NCBI GenBank assembly: GCA_029264995.1
Contig: JAJUKC010000017.1
Location: 1 to 37,574, forward strand
Direction of reading: 5' to 3'
DNA length: 37,574 nt
Origin: Marinobacter sp.
GTDB lineage: Bacteria > Pseudomonadota > Gammaproteobacteria > Pseudomonadales > Oleiphilaceae
The notes under the pieces are model-generated. The model was given only the letters and a program-made list of their open reading frames with translations, did no database searches and was not told the origin of the DNA. Positions 1 through 8,578 of this stretch are shown here, piece after piece (position 1 is the stretch's first letter; the number at the start of each line of letters is the position of its first letter). The translations under genes and the position numbers were made by a program.

Positions 1-116
1 AAGAAACCAACACGCTCAATGAAACGGCCGTCACGGGAGTTACGGCTGTCAGTGACTGTCAGATGGTAGAACGGGCGCTTCTTGGAGCCGCCACGAGCCA
101 AACGGATTGTTACCAT
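1..116 (-). CDS. rpsP: 30S ribosomal protein S16, partial (N-terminal part)
   Basis: This is the first 38 or so codons of ribosomal protein S16, a small-subunit assembly protein; the rest lies beyond the left edge. The translation starts [17 protein letters not shown] and continues with [18 protein letters not shown], which is the conserved S16 N-terminus. The ATG is preceded by an AGGA-type ribosome binding site 11 bases upstream. In related bacteria rpsP begins the rpsP-rimM-trmD-rplS operon and lies just downstream of ffh, as here. Identification is secure; only the end of the gene is unseen. Confidence 0.95.
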   Translation of the reverse strand, partial: MVTIRLARGGSKKRPFYHLTVTDSRNSRDGRFIERVGF

Positions 117-137
117 TTCGACCAATATCCTGTTCTG

Positions 138-156
138 TTGTACGAACTTTGTACGA
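138..156. repeat. Direct repeat TTGTACGA x2 in the rpsP leader
   Basis: The 8-mer TTGTACGA occurs at 138-145 and again at 149-156, an 11-bp period (one helical turn), between the ffh terminator and the rpsP start codon. It falls in the 5' untranslated region or promoter of rpsP. It may be a protein or RNA control site, but nothing else supports that. Confidence 0.35.
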
Positions 157-235
157 TTCACGCCATACCGAGAACGGCTGACGAGAAGACCCATACTCGA
201 AAGGGGCGCTATTCTATGCCAAAAACGCGCCAATG

Positions 236-261
236 AAAACAGGGAAACCACCGGTTTCCCC
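236..261 (-). terminator. Likely intrinsic terminator of ffh
   Basis: GGGAAACC (242-249) pairs perfectly with GGTTTCCC (253-260) around a 3-base loop. Read on the minus strand the hairpin begins about 20 bases after the ffh stop and is followed by CTGTTTTC, a short T-rich tract. The U-tract is weak, so read-through into rpsP is possible. Confidence 0.6.
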
Positions 262-280
262 ATTTTATATGTAAGGCTTT

Positions 281-1666
281 TTACATACGGCCAAACGGAG
301 GCATGCCACCACCGCCGCCGGGCGGCATCATACCACCCATACCGCGCATCAGGTTAGCAACCCCACCCTTCTTGCCAAACTTTTTCATCATCTTCTGCAT
401 CTGCTTGTGCTGCTTGAGCAGACGGTTCACGTCCTGGATCTGGGTACCGGAACCGGCAGCAATCCGACGCTTGCGGGAATTATTGATGACATCCGGGTAG
501 CGGCGCTCTTTTGGCGTCATGGAGCAGATAATGGCTTCCATCTGACCAACCGACTTGTCGTTAACCTGAGCCTGCGCCATCTGGGCCATCTGCCCCATGC
601 CCGGCAACTTGTCCAACAGTCCGCCGATACCGCCCATATTCTTCATTTGCTGGAGCTGGTCGCGGAAGTCTTCCAGATCAAAACCTTTACCCTTCTTGAT
701 CTTCTTGGTGAGCTTCTCGGCTTTCTTTCGGTCCAGCTTGCGCTCAGCTTCCTCAATCAGGGAGAGCACATCCCCCATGCCAAGGATGCGGGAGGCAACA
801 CGATCGGGATAGAAAGGCTCCAGAGCGTCTGACTTTTCACCAATACCCAGGAACTTGATGGGCTTGCCGGTGATATGACGCACGGACAACGCCGCACCGC
901 CACGGGCATCGCCGTCGGTCTTGGTCAGCACCACGCCGGTCAGCGGTAACGCGTCGTTAAATGCCTTAGCGGTATTGGCCGCGTCCTGGCCCGTCATGGC
1001 ATCAACCACAAACAGGGTTTCAACCGGATTCACCGCCTTATGCAGGCGCCCGATTTCACTCATCATCTGCTCATCCACGTGCAGACGACCCGCAGTATCC
1101 AGTATCACCACATCAATATGCTTGCGGCGGGCGGCCTCTATGGCGCCGTTGGCAATATCCACCGGATCCTGCTCGGTTGTGCTCGGGAAAAATTCGACAC
1201 CCACCTCACCGGCCAGCGTCTCCAGCTGACGGATAGCCGCCGGCCGATAGATATCGGCACTGACCACCAGCACGGACTTTTTCTCACGCTCTTTCAGGAA
1301 ACGGGACAGTTTGGCCACCGTTGTGGTTTTACCCGCACCCTGGAGGCCAGCCATCATGATGACCGCCGGAGGACGCGTGGCGAGGTTCAGGGATTCATTG
1401 CCCTCACCCATGACCCGTTCCAGCTCCTGCTGGACAACCTTAACGAAGACCTGGCCCGGGGTCAGGCTGCGCTGAACTTCCTGGCCGATCGCACGCTCAC
1501 GAACCCCTTCAATAAAGGCCTTGACCACCGGCAGGGCGACATCAGCCTCCAGCAGGGCCATCCTCACTTCACGGAGCGTGTCCTTGATATTGTCGTCAGT
1601 CAGGCGCGCTTGGCCTGAGATCTTGCGCAAGCTACCGGATAGCCGGTCCTGGAGATTCTCAAACAT
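281..1666 (-). CDS. ffh: Signal recognition particle protein Ffh (SRP54)
   Basis: Ffh is the GTPase protein of the signal recognition particle. It binds 4.5S RNA and hydrophobic signal sequences and delivers nascent membrane proteins to FtsY. The 461-residue product has an N domain (about 1-90) and a GTPase domain with the P-loop GLQGAGKTT at 107-115, DTAGRL near 190 and [10 protein letters not shown] near 250. A methionine-rich M domain ends in the typical Met/Gly-rich tail (MMPPGGGGG). The open frame extends 29 codons upstream, but the ATG at 1666 begins the family sequence MFENLQDRL and has the ribosome site GGAAGAG just upstream. It is transcribed towards rpsP and divergently from the ccsA-like gene. 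Length and motifs match the family closely. Confidence 0.98.
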   Translation of the reverse strand: MFENLQDRLSGSLRKISGQARLTDDNIKDTLREVRMALLEADVALPVVKAFIEGVRERAIGQEVQRSLTPGQVFVKVVQQELERVMGEGNESLNLATRPPAVIMMAGLQGAGKTTTVAKLSRFLKEREKKSVLVVSADIYRPAAIRQLETLAGEVGVEFFPSTTEQDPVDIANGAIEAARRKHIDVVILDTAGRLHVDEQMMSEIGRLHKAVNPVETLFVVDAMTGQDAANTAKAFNDALPLTGVVLTKTDGDARGGAALSVRHITGKPIKFLGIGEKSDALEPFYPDRVASRILGMGDVLSLIEEAERKLDRKKAEKLTKKIKKGKGFDLEDFRDQLQQMKNMGGIGGLLDKLPGMGQMAQMAQAQVNDKSVGQMEAIICSMTPKERRYPDVINNSRKRRIAAGSGTQIQDVNRLLKQHKQMQKMMKKFGKKGGVANLMRGMGGMMPPGGGGGMPPFGRM

Positions 1667-1751
1667 GTTGCTCTTCCGTACCCCGGAGAATTTGTTCACA
1701 CAGATCAAGAAGCCAGCTCGGCCCGCTTGATTCCTGTTGCATAATCGCGAC

Positions 1752-1779
1752 ATTATACCCAGACTACGGAGCCTCTGAA
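1752..1779 (-). promoter_or_regulatory. Putative sigma-70 promoter of ffh
   Basis: On the minus strand a perfect -10 TATAAT (1752-1757) is preceded, after a 16-bp spacer, by TTCAGA (1774-1779), a 4/6 match to the -35 consensus. Transcription would begin near 1745, giving a leader of about 80 bases before the ffh ATG. Confidence 0.55.
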
Positions 1780-1827
1780 CAACTCCGCGCCGATTTCACT
1801 TCATCAGGCAACACGATTAAGGATGTC

Positions 1828-2634
1828 ATGGGAACGCTGATTCTCGCGGTTACCGCACTTTTCCTCTATAGCGTTGGAACCGCGCTTCAGGCCCTCCATT
1901 TACGTGGCAAGGTGCACAGCAACCTGGCGGTTACGACACTGATTGGCGTGCTTGCCCTGATCGGCCATGGCCTGCTCATTGCCCAGACCGTGCACCTGGA
2001 CGGCGGCTTCGACTTCAGTTTCTTCAAGAGCTCGGTACTGATCTCCTGGCTTATCGTCTTCCTGCTGCTGGGACTGAACCTTAGCAAACCCGTGCAAAGC
2101 CTGTTCATTGCCGCCTATCCGATTGCGGCACTGACCATTGTCATGGCACTAATCACCCACACGCCGTCTCGCCTGGTGTCCGAAGAAAGCTACGGCATGC
2201 TCTCTCACATTGCCCTGTCGGTAACCGCATACAGCCTGTTTACCCTGGCAGCCATACAGGCGGCTTTACTGTACGTGCAGAACCGCCAACTCAAGCGCAA
2301 CTACAACAGCCTGCTGGTAAGAAACCTGCCACCGCTGCAAACCATGGAGTCATTGCTGTTTGAAATGGTCTGGGCGGGAGTGGTGCTGCTGGTACTCGCC
2401 ATCGTCACCGGCGCTGTTTTCATTGAAGACCTGTTTGCCCAGGATCTGGCCCACAAAACCATTTTTTCCCTGCTGTCTCTGCTGGTTTTTGTCGGGCTAC
2501 TGGTGGGCCGCTACACCAAAGGCTGGCGCGGCATTACTGCCAGTCGCTGGACACTGGCAGGCTGCGCGCTGCTGATGCTGGCCTTCTATGGCAGCAAGTT
2601 TGTTCTCGAGCTGGTATTCCACCGGGGCGTCTGA
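1828..2634 (+). CDS. CcsA/HemX-type inner-membrane protein (YpjD-like)
   Basis: This is a 268-residue polytopic membrane protein with about eight hydrophobic helices, beginning MGTLILAVTALFLYSVGTAL and ending in a short basic tail. It fits the cytochrome c assembly/CcsA superfamily represented by YpjD, which in gammaproteobacteria sits between ffh and a CorC/YfjD gene exactly as here. The proper cytochrome maturation proteins CcmC and CcmF are larger or carry tryptophan-rich haem motifs that are not obvious here, so a direct role in haem handling is unproven. The start is fixed by AAGGA 4-8 bases upstream of the ATG. It is divergent from ffh and precedes the CBS-domain membrane protein by about 95 bases. 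Confidence 0.8.
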   Translation: MGTLILAVTALFLYSVGTALQALHLRGKVHSNLAVTTLIGVLALIGHGLLIAQTVHLDGGFDFSFFKSSVLISWLIVFLLLGLNLSKPVQSLFIAAYPIAALTIVMALITHTPSRLVSEESYGMLSHIALSVTAYSLFTLAAIQAALLYVQNRQLKRNYNSLLVRNLPPLQTMESLLFEMVWAGVVLLVLAIVTGAVFIEDLFAQDLAHKTIFSLLSLLVFVGLLVGRYTKGWRGITASRWTLAGCALLMLAFYGSKFVLELVFHRGV

Positions 2635-2666
2635 GACCCGGCAAGTCCCTTGCTGACCGAACCCGC

Positions 2667-2696
2667 TTGACACCCGTTACCTTCAAAACCTATTTT
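2667..2696 (+). promoter_or_regulatory. Putative promoter of the CNNM/CBS gene
   Basis: A perfect -35 TTGACA (2667-2672) is followed after 18 bp by TATTTT (2691-2696, 4/6 match to -10). It lies in the gap between the ccsA-like stop and the TTG start at 2729, so the downstream gene can be expressed independently. Confidence 0.5.
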
Positions 2697-2728
2697 CGCA
2701 ACTTATCCTCAATATAAGGGCTGCTCTC

Positions 2729-4009
2729 TTGAACGAAACATCGCTGACCGCGCTGTTTATTCTACTTGTCGGACTGATCATCCTCTCTGCGTTTTTCTCC
2801 AGCTCTGAAACCGGCATGATGTCCCTGAACCGCTACCGCCTGAAACACATGGCGAATACCGGCCACAAGGGAGCCCAGCGAGCGCAAGGCCTGCTTAACC
2901 GGACCGACCAGCTGATTGGCGTCATCCTGATCGGCAACAATTTCGTGAACATCCTTGCGTCATCCATTGCCACGGTCATCGCGATTCGCCTCTGGGGGGA
3001 TGCCGGTATTGCGATCGCCACCTTACTGCTGACGATCGTCATCCTGATTTTTGCCGAGGTGACTCCGAAAACCCTCGCAGCCCTGTTCCCTGAAAAAATT
3101 GCCTTCCCGGCCAGCCACATTCTTGGGCCACTGCTGAAACTTCTGTACCCGCTGGTGTGGGCCGTCAATCTGTTTACCACCGGCATCCTGAGACTGCTGG
3201 GCGTTTCCTCGGCCCAGGCCTCGGAAGATCATCTCAGCCGGGAAGAACTCAGAACCGTGGTGAACGAAGCCGGCGCACTGATTCCGGCCCGACACAAAGA
3301 CATGCTGGTCAGCATCCTGGATCTGGAGAATGTCACCGTCAATGACATCATGGTGCCCCGAAACGAAGTCGTCGGCATCGACCTGGAAGACGACACCGAC
3401 ACTATCCTGCGCCAGCTCAGAAGCAGCCAACACACGCGGCTGCCTATTTTCAAGGGCGACATCAACAACATTCAGGGCATTCTGCACCTTCGCAGCGCGG
3501 CCAGACTGCTGCAGGAGGCCGACATCAACAAGGCGATGATCATGCAGCTGTGCCAGGAACCCTACTTCATCCCCGAGAGCACCGCACTCAACACCCAGCT
3601 GCTGAACTTCCAGAAAGGCAAGCGCCGGTTCGGCATAGTTGTGGATGAATACGGTGATGTGCTGGGCCTGGCTACGCTTGAGGATATTCTTGAGGAAATC
3701 GTCGGGGAATTTACCACCGACTATGCCGCCACCTCGCCAGATATCATCCCCCAGGACAACGGCACCTTTATCATCGACGGCAGCGCCGCGGTGCGGACGA
3801 TCAACAAAACCCTGGGCTGGCATCTGCCCACCGATGGTCCCAAAACCCTGAACGGACTGATCACCGAAACTCTGGAGAATATTCCGGACACCAACGTGTG
3901 CCTGAAAGTTGGCGGCCATCGTATTGAAGTCCTGCAAATCAAGGATAATGTGGTGAAAGCTGCCATTGTCCATCCCAAGCGCAAGAAAAAGCGTGGCCGG
4001 AGTTTATGA
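2729..4009 (+). CDS. CNNM-domain/CBS-pair membrane protein (CorC/YfjD family)
   Basis: The 426-residue protein has an N-terminal DUF21/CNNM transmembrane domain (about 1-190, opening with FSSSETGMMSLNRYR), a CBS pair (about 200-335; IMVPRNEVVGIDLED, LATLEDILEEIVGEF) and a C-terminal transporter-associated CorC/HlyC domain ending in a very basic tail. This is the full architecture of the YfjD/HlyC-CorC family, implicated in Mg2+/Co2+ transport or resistance; old annotations call it a hemolysin. It starts with TTG, supported by AAGGG eight bases upstream and by alignment to the usual family N-terminus. The CBS pair probably senses adenine nucleotides, which is known for the family but not visible here. 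Confidence 0.9.
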   Translation: MNETSLTALFILLVGLIILSAFFSSSETGMMSLNRYRLKHMANTGHKGAQRAQGLLNRTDQLIGVILIGNNFVNILASSIATVIAIRLWGDAGIAIATLLLTIVILIFAEVTPKTLAALFPEKIAFPASHILGPLLKLLYPLVWAVNLFTTGILRLLGVSSAQASEDHLSREELRTVVNEAGALIPARHKDMLVSILDLENVTVNDIMVPRNEVVGIDLEDDTDTILRQLRSSQHTRLPIFKGDINNIQGILHLRSAARLLQEADINKAMIMQLCQEPYFIPESTALNTQLLNFQKGKRRFGIVVDEYGDVLGLATLEDILEEIVGEFTTDYAATSPDIIPQDNGTFIIDGSAAVRTINKTLGWHLPTDGPKTLNGLITETLENIPDTNVCLKVGGHRIEVLQIKDNVVKAAIVHPKRKKKRGRSL

Positions 4010-4137
4010 ACCCCATCGCAGGTTAGCGTTTATTCATGTTAATGCAGATCAAAATGCGCTAAATTTAACCAATAATCAGAATAGACAAGAATCAGGCTCG
4101 GTCATGTATCCGGTTGAGGCGTAAACAGGAGTCGGCC

Positions 4138-6351
4138 ATGAACAAGCAGTCCGGCATACATTACCTCCGCGAGCACAGGGAAGCGGCAAGCACCCGACCG
4201 GTTCCTGCGGAGGTAACCCGCATCCGCGACACCGTTGTTGCGGGGCTGGGTGATTTGTTGCAGGGGGCTTTCGATGCCGTCGATGATTCACTCTTCGAAC
4301 TGGCCAACAATGCCCGCAGCAACAATGAGCAAAACCGCTATTTCGAAGCCATGCGCGAGATTCGCATCAAGCGCAAGGGCGTAGAGCGTCATTTCCAGAA
4401 TACGGTTGCCCAGTTCTTTGCCAACCCACCCCACGCCGGTCAGCTTCCAACAGCTGAAACCAGCCCGCAGGCCAGTGCCGACACTCTCTCGCTGGTCGGC
4501 AATGACGATCTGGAAGAACAGGTCGCCTTCAATGCCATGACCACCAAGGCCAAGGCCCACTTCCAGGGCCCTTTACTGCAATTACAGGCTCGTTTTACCG
4601 AAATCTATCCGGACGCCACCGAGCAGGAGCCGGTCAACCCGATGGCACCGGAGCACCTTTGCAGCGCCTTTACCGAGGCTATCCAGGCCCTCGACATCCA
4701 GATTCGCGAACGGTTGATCCTGCTCAAGCAGTTTGACCGTTATGTTATTTCCAATCTGGGCATGCTCCTGGATGAAGCCAACCGCATTCTGATCCAGGCC
4801 GGCGTTATTCCGAACTTCCGCTATCACGGCAAGAAAAGCCAGAGCCAAAAGCCATCGGCAACGGCAACGGCAGACAGCGCTGCCGAAAGTTCCGGCGAGG
4901 CAACTGCCAGCTACGAACAACGCCCGGAAGACACCGTACTGTTTGACCAGATCCGTCAGATGCTGGCCCTGCAAAGGTCCAATGCCGGCATGCCCCCACG
5001 CAGCGCCGACCCCTCCCTGAGAGTGATCGGAGGCCGGGAACTGGCCGATATGCTCAACGCCATTCCACTTCAGCAGAACTGGCCGGAAACCGACGACCTG
5101 AGCACGGGTGAGCCGGTTACCGTCGATCTGCGCCAGGTCGTTCAGCAACTGCTGGCTAAAGCCGACACTCAAGATGGTCGCCAGCCCGCACTGAATGAAG
5201 TGGATGAAGATCTGATCAACCTGGTCTCCATGCTGTTCGAGTTCATCCTTGATGACTACAACCTGTCCGCCCCGGTACAGGTGCTGATCAGTCGCCTGCA
5301 GATTCCGATTCTGAAGGTTGTGATCAAGGACAAAAGCTTCTTCAGCAAGGCAACCCACCCGGCCCGCAAACTGCTCAACTCCCTCGCCCGCGCAGGCATT
5401 GGTTGGAGCAGCAGCGATGAGAAAACCCGAGACAAGCTATACGGCCAGATACACAACGTGGTGCAACGAATCCTCAACGAGTTCGATGGCAACATCCAGC
5501 TGTTCGAAACCCTGAATGACGAATTTGAGCAATTCCTGGAGCGGGAAAACCGGAAGGCCTCCCTGGTGGAACAAAGAACACGAGAATCGGAACGTGGTCG
5601 CATCAAATCCCAGAAAGCCCAGGAAGAGGTGGACCGACTGTTACGGGAAAAAGTATCCCGTTACCGGCTTCCGGACTCGGTCAGCGATATTCTGATGAAT
5701 GGCTGGAGCCGGGTTATGTTCCTGGCCTACCTGAAAGACGACACCGAACATCGCTGGCATGAAACCGCCCGGGTCGTGGACGACCTGATCTGGTGCCTGC
5801 ACCCCCACGAAGAAGATGAAGAGCGCGACCAGTGGGTTCGGGTTGTGCCCGGCCTGTTGAAATCACTGCGTGCAGGACTCGAGGAAGTCTCCTACAACGC
5901 CACCCGGCTTGATCAGATGATGGGGCACCTGAAACACGAGCTGGCCGAGGCCTTCCGGACCAACGCCGCCATCGAAGCCCGCCAGGATGCACCGTCGGAA
6001 GCCGAAGAAGAAGCCCCGACCGTGCACCAGACAGCCGTCGAACGGCAACAGGAACTGGAAGATGCCGCAATTGCCGAATATGTGGCCAAACTCGATAACA
6101 TCGAAATTGGCAACTGGGTGGAGTTCCGCCTGGTCAACGGTACCAGCTTCCGCTGCAAGCTCTCCGCCATTATTGATGAAGCGGACTGCTTTGTGTTCGT
6201 CAACCGGATGGGCCTGAAAGTCATCGAGAAGACCCGTGTCGAGCTGGCTCACGAGATGCGCCGTGGCCGCCTGACGCTGCTCGAACAGGGTGCCTTGATT
6301 GACCGGGCCCTGAATGCCGTCGTGGGCAATCTGCGCACAAAAACCGCCTGA
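4138..6351 (+). CDS. DUF1631 family protein
   Basis: This is a 737-residue soluble protein with no signal peptide or membrane segment. It is largely helical, with a charged coiled-coil-like stretch around residues 470-500 (EFEQFLERENRKASLVEQRTRES). A C-terminal beta-rich segment (about 645-710, GNWVEFRLVNGTSFRCKLSAI) resembles a small PilZ-like barrel. The whole matches the DUF1631 family of gamma- and betaproteobacteria, whose function is not established. The frame is open from 4114, but the ATG at 4138 has CAGGAG six bases upstream and is the better start. The TonB-like gene follows within 6 bases, so the two are probably co-transcribed. A link to cyclic-di-GMP through the C-terminal domain is only a guess. 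Confidence 0.82.
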   Translation: MNKQSGIHYLREHREAASTRPVPAEVTRIRDTVVAGLGDLLQGAFDAVDDSLFELANNARSNNEQNRYFEAMREIRIKRKGVERHFQNTVAQFFANPPHAGQLPTAETSPQASADTLSLVGNDDLEEQVAFNAMTTKAKAHFQGPLLQLQARFTEIYPDATEQEPVNPMAPEHLCSAFTEAIQALDIQIRERLILLKQFDRYVISNLGMLLDEANRILIQAGVIPNFRYHGKKSQSQKPSATATADSAAESSGEATASYEQRPEDTVLFDQIRQMLALQRSNAGMPPRSADPSLRVIGGRELADMLNAIPLQQNWPETDDLSTGEPVTVDLRQVVQQLLAKADTQDGRQPALNEVDEDLINLVSMLFEFILDDYNLSAPVQVLISRLQIPILKVVIKDKSFFSKATHPARKLLNSLARAGIGWSSSDEKTRDKLYGQIHNVVQRILNEFDGNIQLFETLNDEFEQFLERENRKASLVEQRTRESERGRIKSQKAQEEVDRLLREKVSRYRLPDSVSDILMNGWSRVMFLAYLKDDTEHRWHETARVVDDLIWCLHPHEEDEERDQWVRVVPGLLKSLRAGLEEVSYNATRLDQMMGHLKHELAEAFRTNAAIEARQDAPSEAEEEAPTVHQTAVERQQELEDAAIAEYVAKLDNIEIGNWVEFRLVNGTSFRCKLSAIIDEADCFVFVNRMGLKVIEKTRVELAHEMRRGRLTLLEQGALIDRALNAVVGNLRTKTA

Positions 6352-6356
6352 TTTTG

Positions 6357-7121
6357 ATGCCGGACACGGGTTTTCGTTCACCCTCAATGCCGGCATCCTA
6401 TCGGCTCCTGCTGGCAGTTTCCCTGGCCATACTGGCCCACACTCTGGTACTGGCCGGGCTTCCATCACCGCTGAAGGAGGCCCGGGAACTGACTCACCGG
6501 CTAGTCTTTACGCTGACCAGTCCAGCAGCCACACCAACTCCAGAGAGCGTGGCAAATCCGGAACCTTCGAAGCCCAGGCACACCGAGTTCGAGATCCCGC
6601 CGGCCGAGCCGGTGGTAACCTCGACCGAATCCGCTTCCAATGCTGCACCCGAATCGCAAACTGTCACTGAGCCACGCCCAGATTCCACGGAGCGGACAAC
6701 CGAAAGTCCCCACCCCCGGGAAACGACCATCGAATCCCCTGCCTCGCAGGCCATGCCGGCCCTTACAGCACGGGTCTCCGAGCCAACGAACACGCCGGAA
6801 GCTATCAAACGAATCACCGAGTCGCCCACCGAAACCGACCCTTATCTCATCAGGCTCGCCACCCATCTGGCCGAGAAACTCGATCAGAAAAGAGTGCCTG
6901 CAATTTCGGCGCTTACAGAGAGAGTGTCCATGGAACTGGAACTGAGACTGATGCCCAACGGCGCGCTCACCCGGGCCCGGGTGATCAAATCGACCGGTGT
7001 GCAGAGTATTGATGAGGCCGCCTATCGAACGGCTCTGGCAGCCAGTCCCTACCCGAGTCCGGAAGGGGAGGCTACCGACCGTTTCGAGGTGGAACTGGTG
7101 TTCACCCCGAAACAGCCATAA
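6357..7121 (+). CDS. TonB-like energy transducer / TonB C-terminal domain protein
   Basis: The protein of about 254 residues has a single N-terminal membrane anchor (about 14-34, LLLAVSLAILAHTLVLAGL). A long linker rich in Pro, Thr, Glu and Ser follows (about 45-155), then a C-terminal TonB domain (about 165-254) containing LELRLMPNGALTRARVIKSTG and ASPYPSPEGEATDRFEVELVF. TonB proteins pass proton-motive force from ExbBD to outer-membrane receptors; no exbB or exbD lies nearby. The linker has few X-Pro repeats compared with classical TonB, so it may be a TonB-domain protein with another envelope role. Neither ATG (6357 or 6387) has a clear ribosome site; translation may be coupled to the DUF1631 stop five bases upstream. 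Confidence 0.75.
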   Translation: MPDTGFRSPSMPASYRLLLAVSLAILAHTLVLAGLPSPLKEARELTHRLVFTLTSPAATPTPESVANPEPSKPRHTEFEIPPAEPVVTSTESASNAAPESQTVTEPRPDSTERTTESPHPRETTIESPASQAMPALTARVSEPTNTPEAIKRITESPTETDPYLIRLATHLAEKLDQKRVPAISALTERVSMELELRLMPNGALTRARVIKSTGVQSIDEAAYRTALAASPYPSPEGEATDRFEVELVFTPKQP

Positions 7122-7133
7122 AGGCAGGAGAGA

Positions 7134-7460
7134 TCAGGCTTCGGCCTGGCCCGCAGCATCCTTGACCATCTTGGCCAGCTCGCCACTTTCTGACATTTCC
7201 AGAACGATGTCGCAACCACCTACCAGCTCACCGTTAATGTAGAGCTGCGGGTAAGTTGGCCAGCTGGAGTAGACTTTCAGGGCCTCACGCAGTTCCTGAT
7301 TGTCGAGAATGTTCACAAATGCAAAGCGCTCACCGCACGCCATCAGAGCCTGAACAGTACGTGCCGAGAAACCGCACTGCGGGGCTTGCGGGGTGCCCTT
7401 CATGTAAAGAATAACCGGGTTTTCTTCAAGTTGGCTCTTGATGGTTTCATTGATGTCCAT
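7134..7460 (-). CDS. grxD: Monothiol glutaredoxin, Grx4 type
   Basis: This is a 108-residue monothiol glutaredoxin with the CGFS active site (PQCGFSARTVQAL, Cys about 31), the preceding KGTPQAPQ segment and the C-terminal glutathione-binding region (SWPTYPQLYINGELVGGCDI). Such proteins bind a [2Fe-2S] cluster with glutathione, usually with a BolA partner, and serve iron-sulfur cluster trafficking. The open frame runs 38 codons further upstream, but MDINETIKSQLEENPV is the family N-terminus. GAGG lies about ten bases before that ATG. It is convergent with the TonB-like gene and divergent from argF. Confidence 0.95.
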   Translation of the reverse strand: MDINETIKSQLEENPVILYMKGTPQAPQCGFSARTVQALMACGERFAFVNILDNQELREALKVYSSWPTYPQLYINGELVGGCDIVLEMSESGELAKMVKDAAGQAEA

Positions 7461-7514
7461 GAACTCATACCTCTGGTTGGGAGTCAGCTTTGCCGCCAAA
7501 CGGCTGTTGAGGCT

Positions 7515-7544
7515 ATTGTACACGGGTGCCTCAGGCCTCAACAA
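7515..7544 (-). promoter_or_regulatory. Putative promoter of grxD
   Basis: On the minus strand TACAAT (7515-7520, 5/6 match to -10) follows TTGTTG (7539-7544) after an 18-bp spacer. It would give a leader of about 50 bases before the grxD ATG. The -35 match is weak. Confidence 0.4.
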
Positions 7545-7585
7545 ACCGTCTGTTTTGACCCAGAACAACCGCACCGCGCCCGGCG

Positions 7586-7614
7586 TTGTTTTCAGGGTAG
7601 CGACGGGCTAGACT
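7586..7614 (+). promoter_or_regulatory. Putative promoter of argF
   Basis: TTGTTT (7586-7591) and TAGACT (7609-7614) are separated by 17 bp and lie about 50 bases upstream of the argF ATG. Both hexamers are only partial matches, so this is a weak prediction. No clear arginine-repressor operator was recognised. Confidence 0.3.
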
Positions 7615-7660
7615 TGTTGGCTTTTCCGAACGGGCAGTTTGCTTGAAACAGGGGCCTTTC

Positions 7661-8575
7661 ATGGCAGCGAGACACTTTCTGACACTGAACGACATGACCA
7701 CTGCAGAACTGGAAGATCTGCTCGATCATGCTTCCAAATTACGCAAAGAGTGGCGTTCAGGCCAGACCCGGGACACCCTTAAAAACCGGGTGCTGGCAAT
7801 GATCTTCGAGAAATCGTCCACCCGGACCCGGGTTTCCTTTGAAGCCGGCATGACCCAGCTCGGGGGTACTGCCATGTTCCTGTCTCCCCGGGATACACAG
7901 CTTGGCCGCGGCGAACCCATCGAAGATTCTGCCATCGTGATCTCCAGCATGGTCGATGCGGTGATGATCCGTACCTTTGCCCATGACACTGTCGAGCGCT
8001 TTGCTTCTGCCTCCAGCAAGCCCGTGATCAACGCCCTCACCGATGAATTCCATCCCTGCCAGCTATTGGCCGACATGCAGACCTACAGGGAGCTTCGCGG
8101 CAGCATTCGTGGCGCAACCGTGGCCTGGATTGGCGACGGCAACAACATGTGCCATTCCTACATCAATGCCGCGGAGCGTTTCGACTTTCATCTGAACGTT
8201 GCCTGCCCTGAGGGCTACGAACCGGATCAAAAGCTGATCGAGCTGCATGCTGACCGGGTGACCGTTGTGCGCGCGCCGGAAGAGGCCGCACGGGGTGCCC
8301 AGCTGCTGGTCACCGATGTCTGGGCTTCCATGGGCCAGGAAGACGAACAGAAGGCCCGGGAAAAGGCCTTCAGCAGCTACCAGATCAATCCGGCTCTGAT
8401 GGCTCAGGCCGACAAGGACGCCCTGTTCATGCACTGCCTGCCCGCCCACCGGGGGGAAGAGATTTCGGCAGACATGATGGACCACGAAAGCTCGGTCGTG
8501 TGGCATGAGGCGGAAAACCGGCTGCATGCCCAGAAAGCCTTGCTGGAATTCCTGATTCTCAACCGTCTGGACTGA
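7661..8575 (+). CDS. argF: Ornithine carbamoyltransferase, anabolic
   Basis: The enzyme joins carbamoyl phosphate to ornithine to give citrulline in arginine synthesis. The 304-residue product has the carbamoyl-phosphate motif STRTR at 53-57, HPCQLLAD near 130 for substrate closure, the ornithine-loop region DVWASMGQE near 223, and [10 protein letters not shown] near 258. The true start is the ATG at 7661, with AGGGG six bases upstream; the open frame begins earlier at a TTG. Length and motifs fit the anabolic ArgF type. An ABC ATPase follows after only three bases, implying co-transcription. Confidence 0.96.
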   Translation: MAARHFLTLNDMTTAELEDLLDHASKLRKEWRSGQTRDTLKNRVLAMIFEKSSTRTRVSFEAGMTQLGGTAMFLSPRDTQLGRGEPIEDSAIVISSMVDAVMIRTFAHDTVERFASASSKPVINALTDEFHPCQLLADMQTYRELRGSIRGATVAWIGDGNNMCHSYINAAERFDFHLNVACPEGYEPDQKLIELHADRVTVVRAPEEAARGAQLLVTDVWASMGQEDEQKAREKAFSSYQINPALMAQADKDALFMHCLPAHRGEEISADMMDHESSVVWHEAENRLHAQKALLEFLILNRLD

Positions 8576-8578
8576 TCC

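Noticed and set aside
7136..7149. CAGGC-TTCG-GCCTG mini hairpin at the 3' end of grxD
   Set aside because: Only five base pairs, no T-tract on either side, and inside coding sequence; not a credible terminator.
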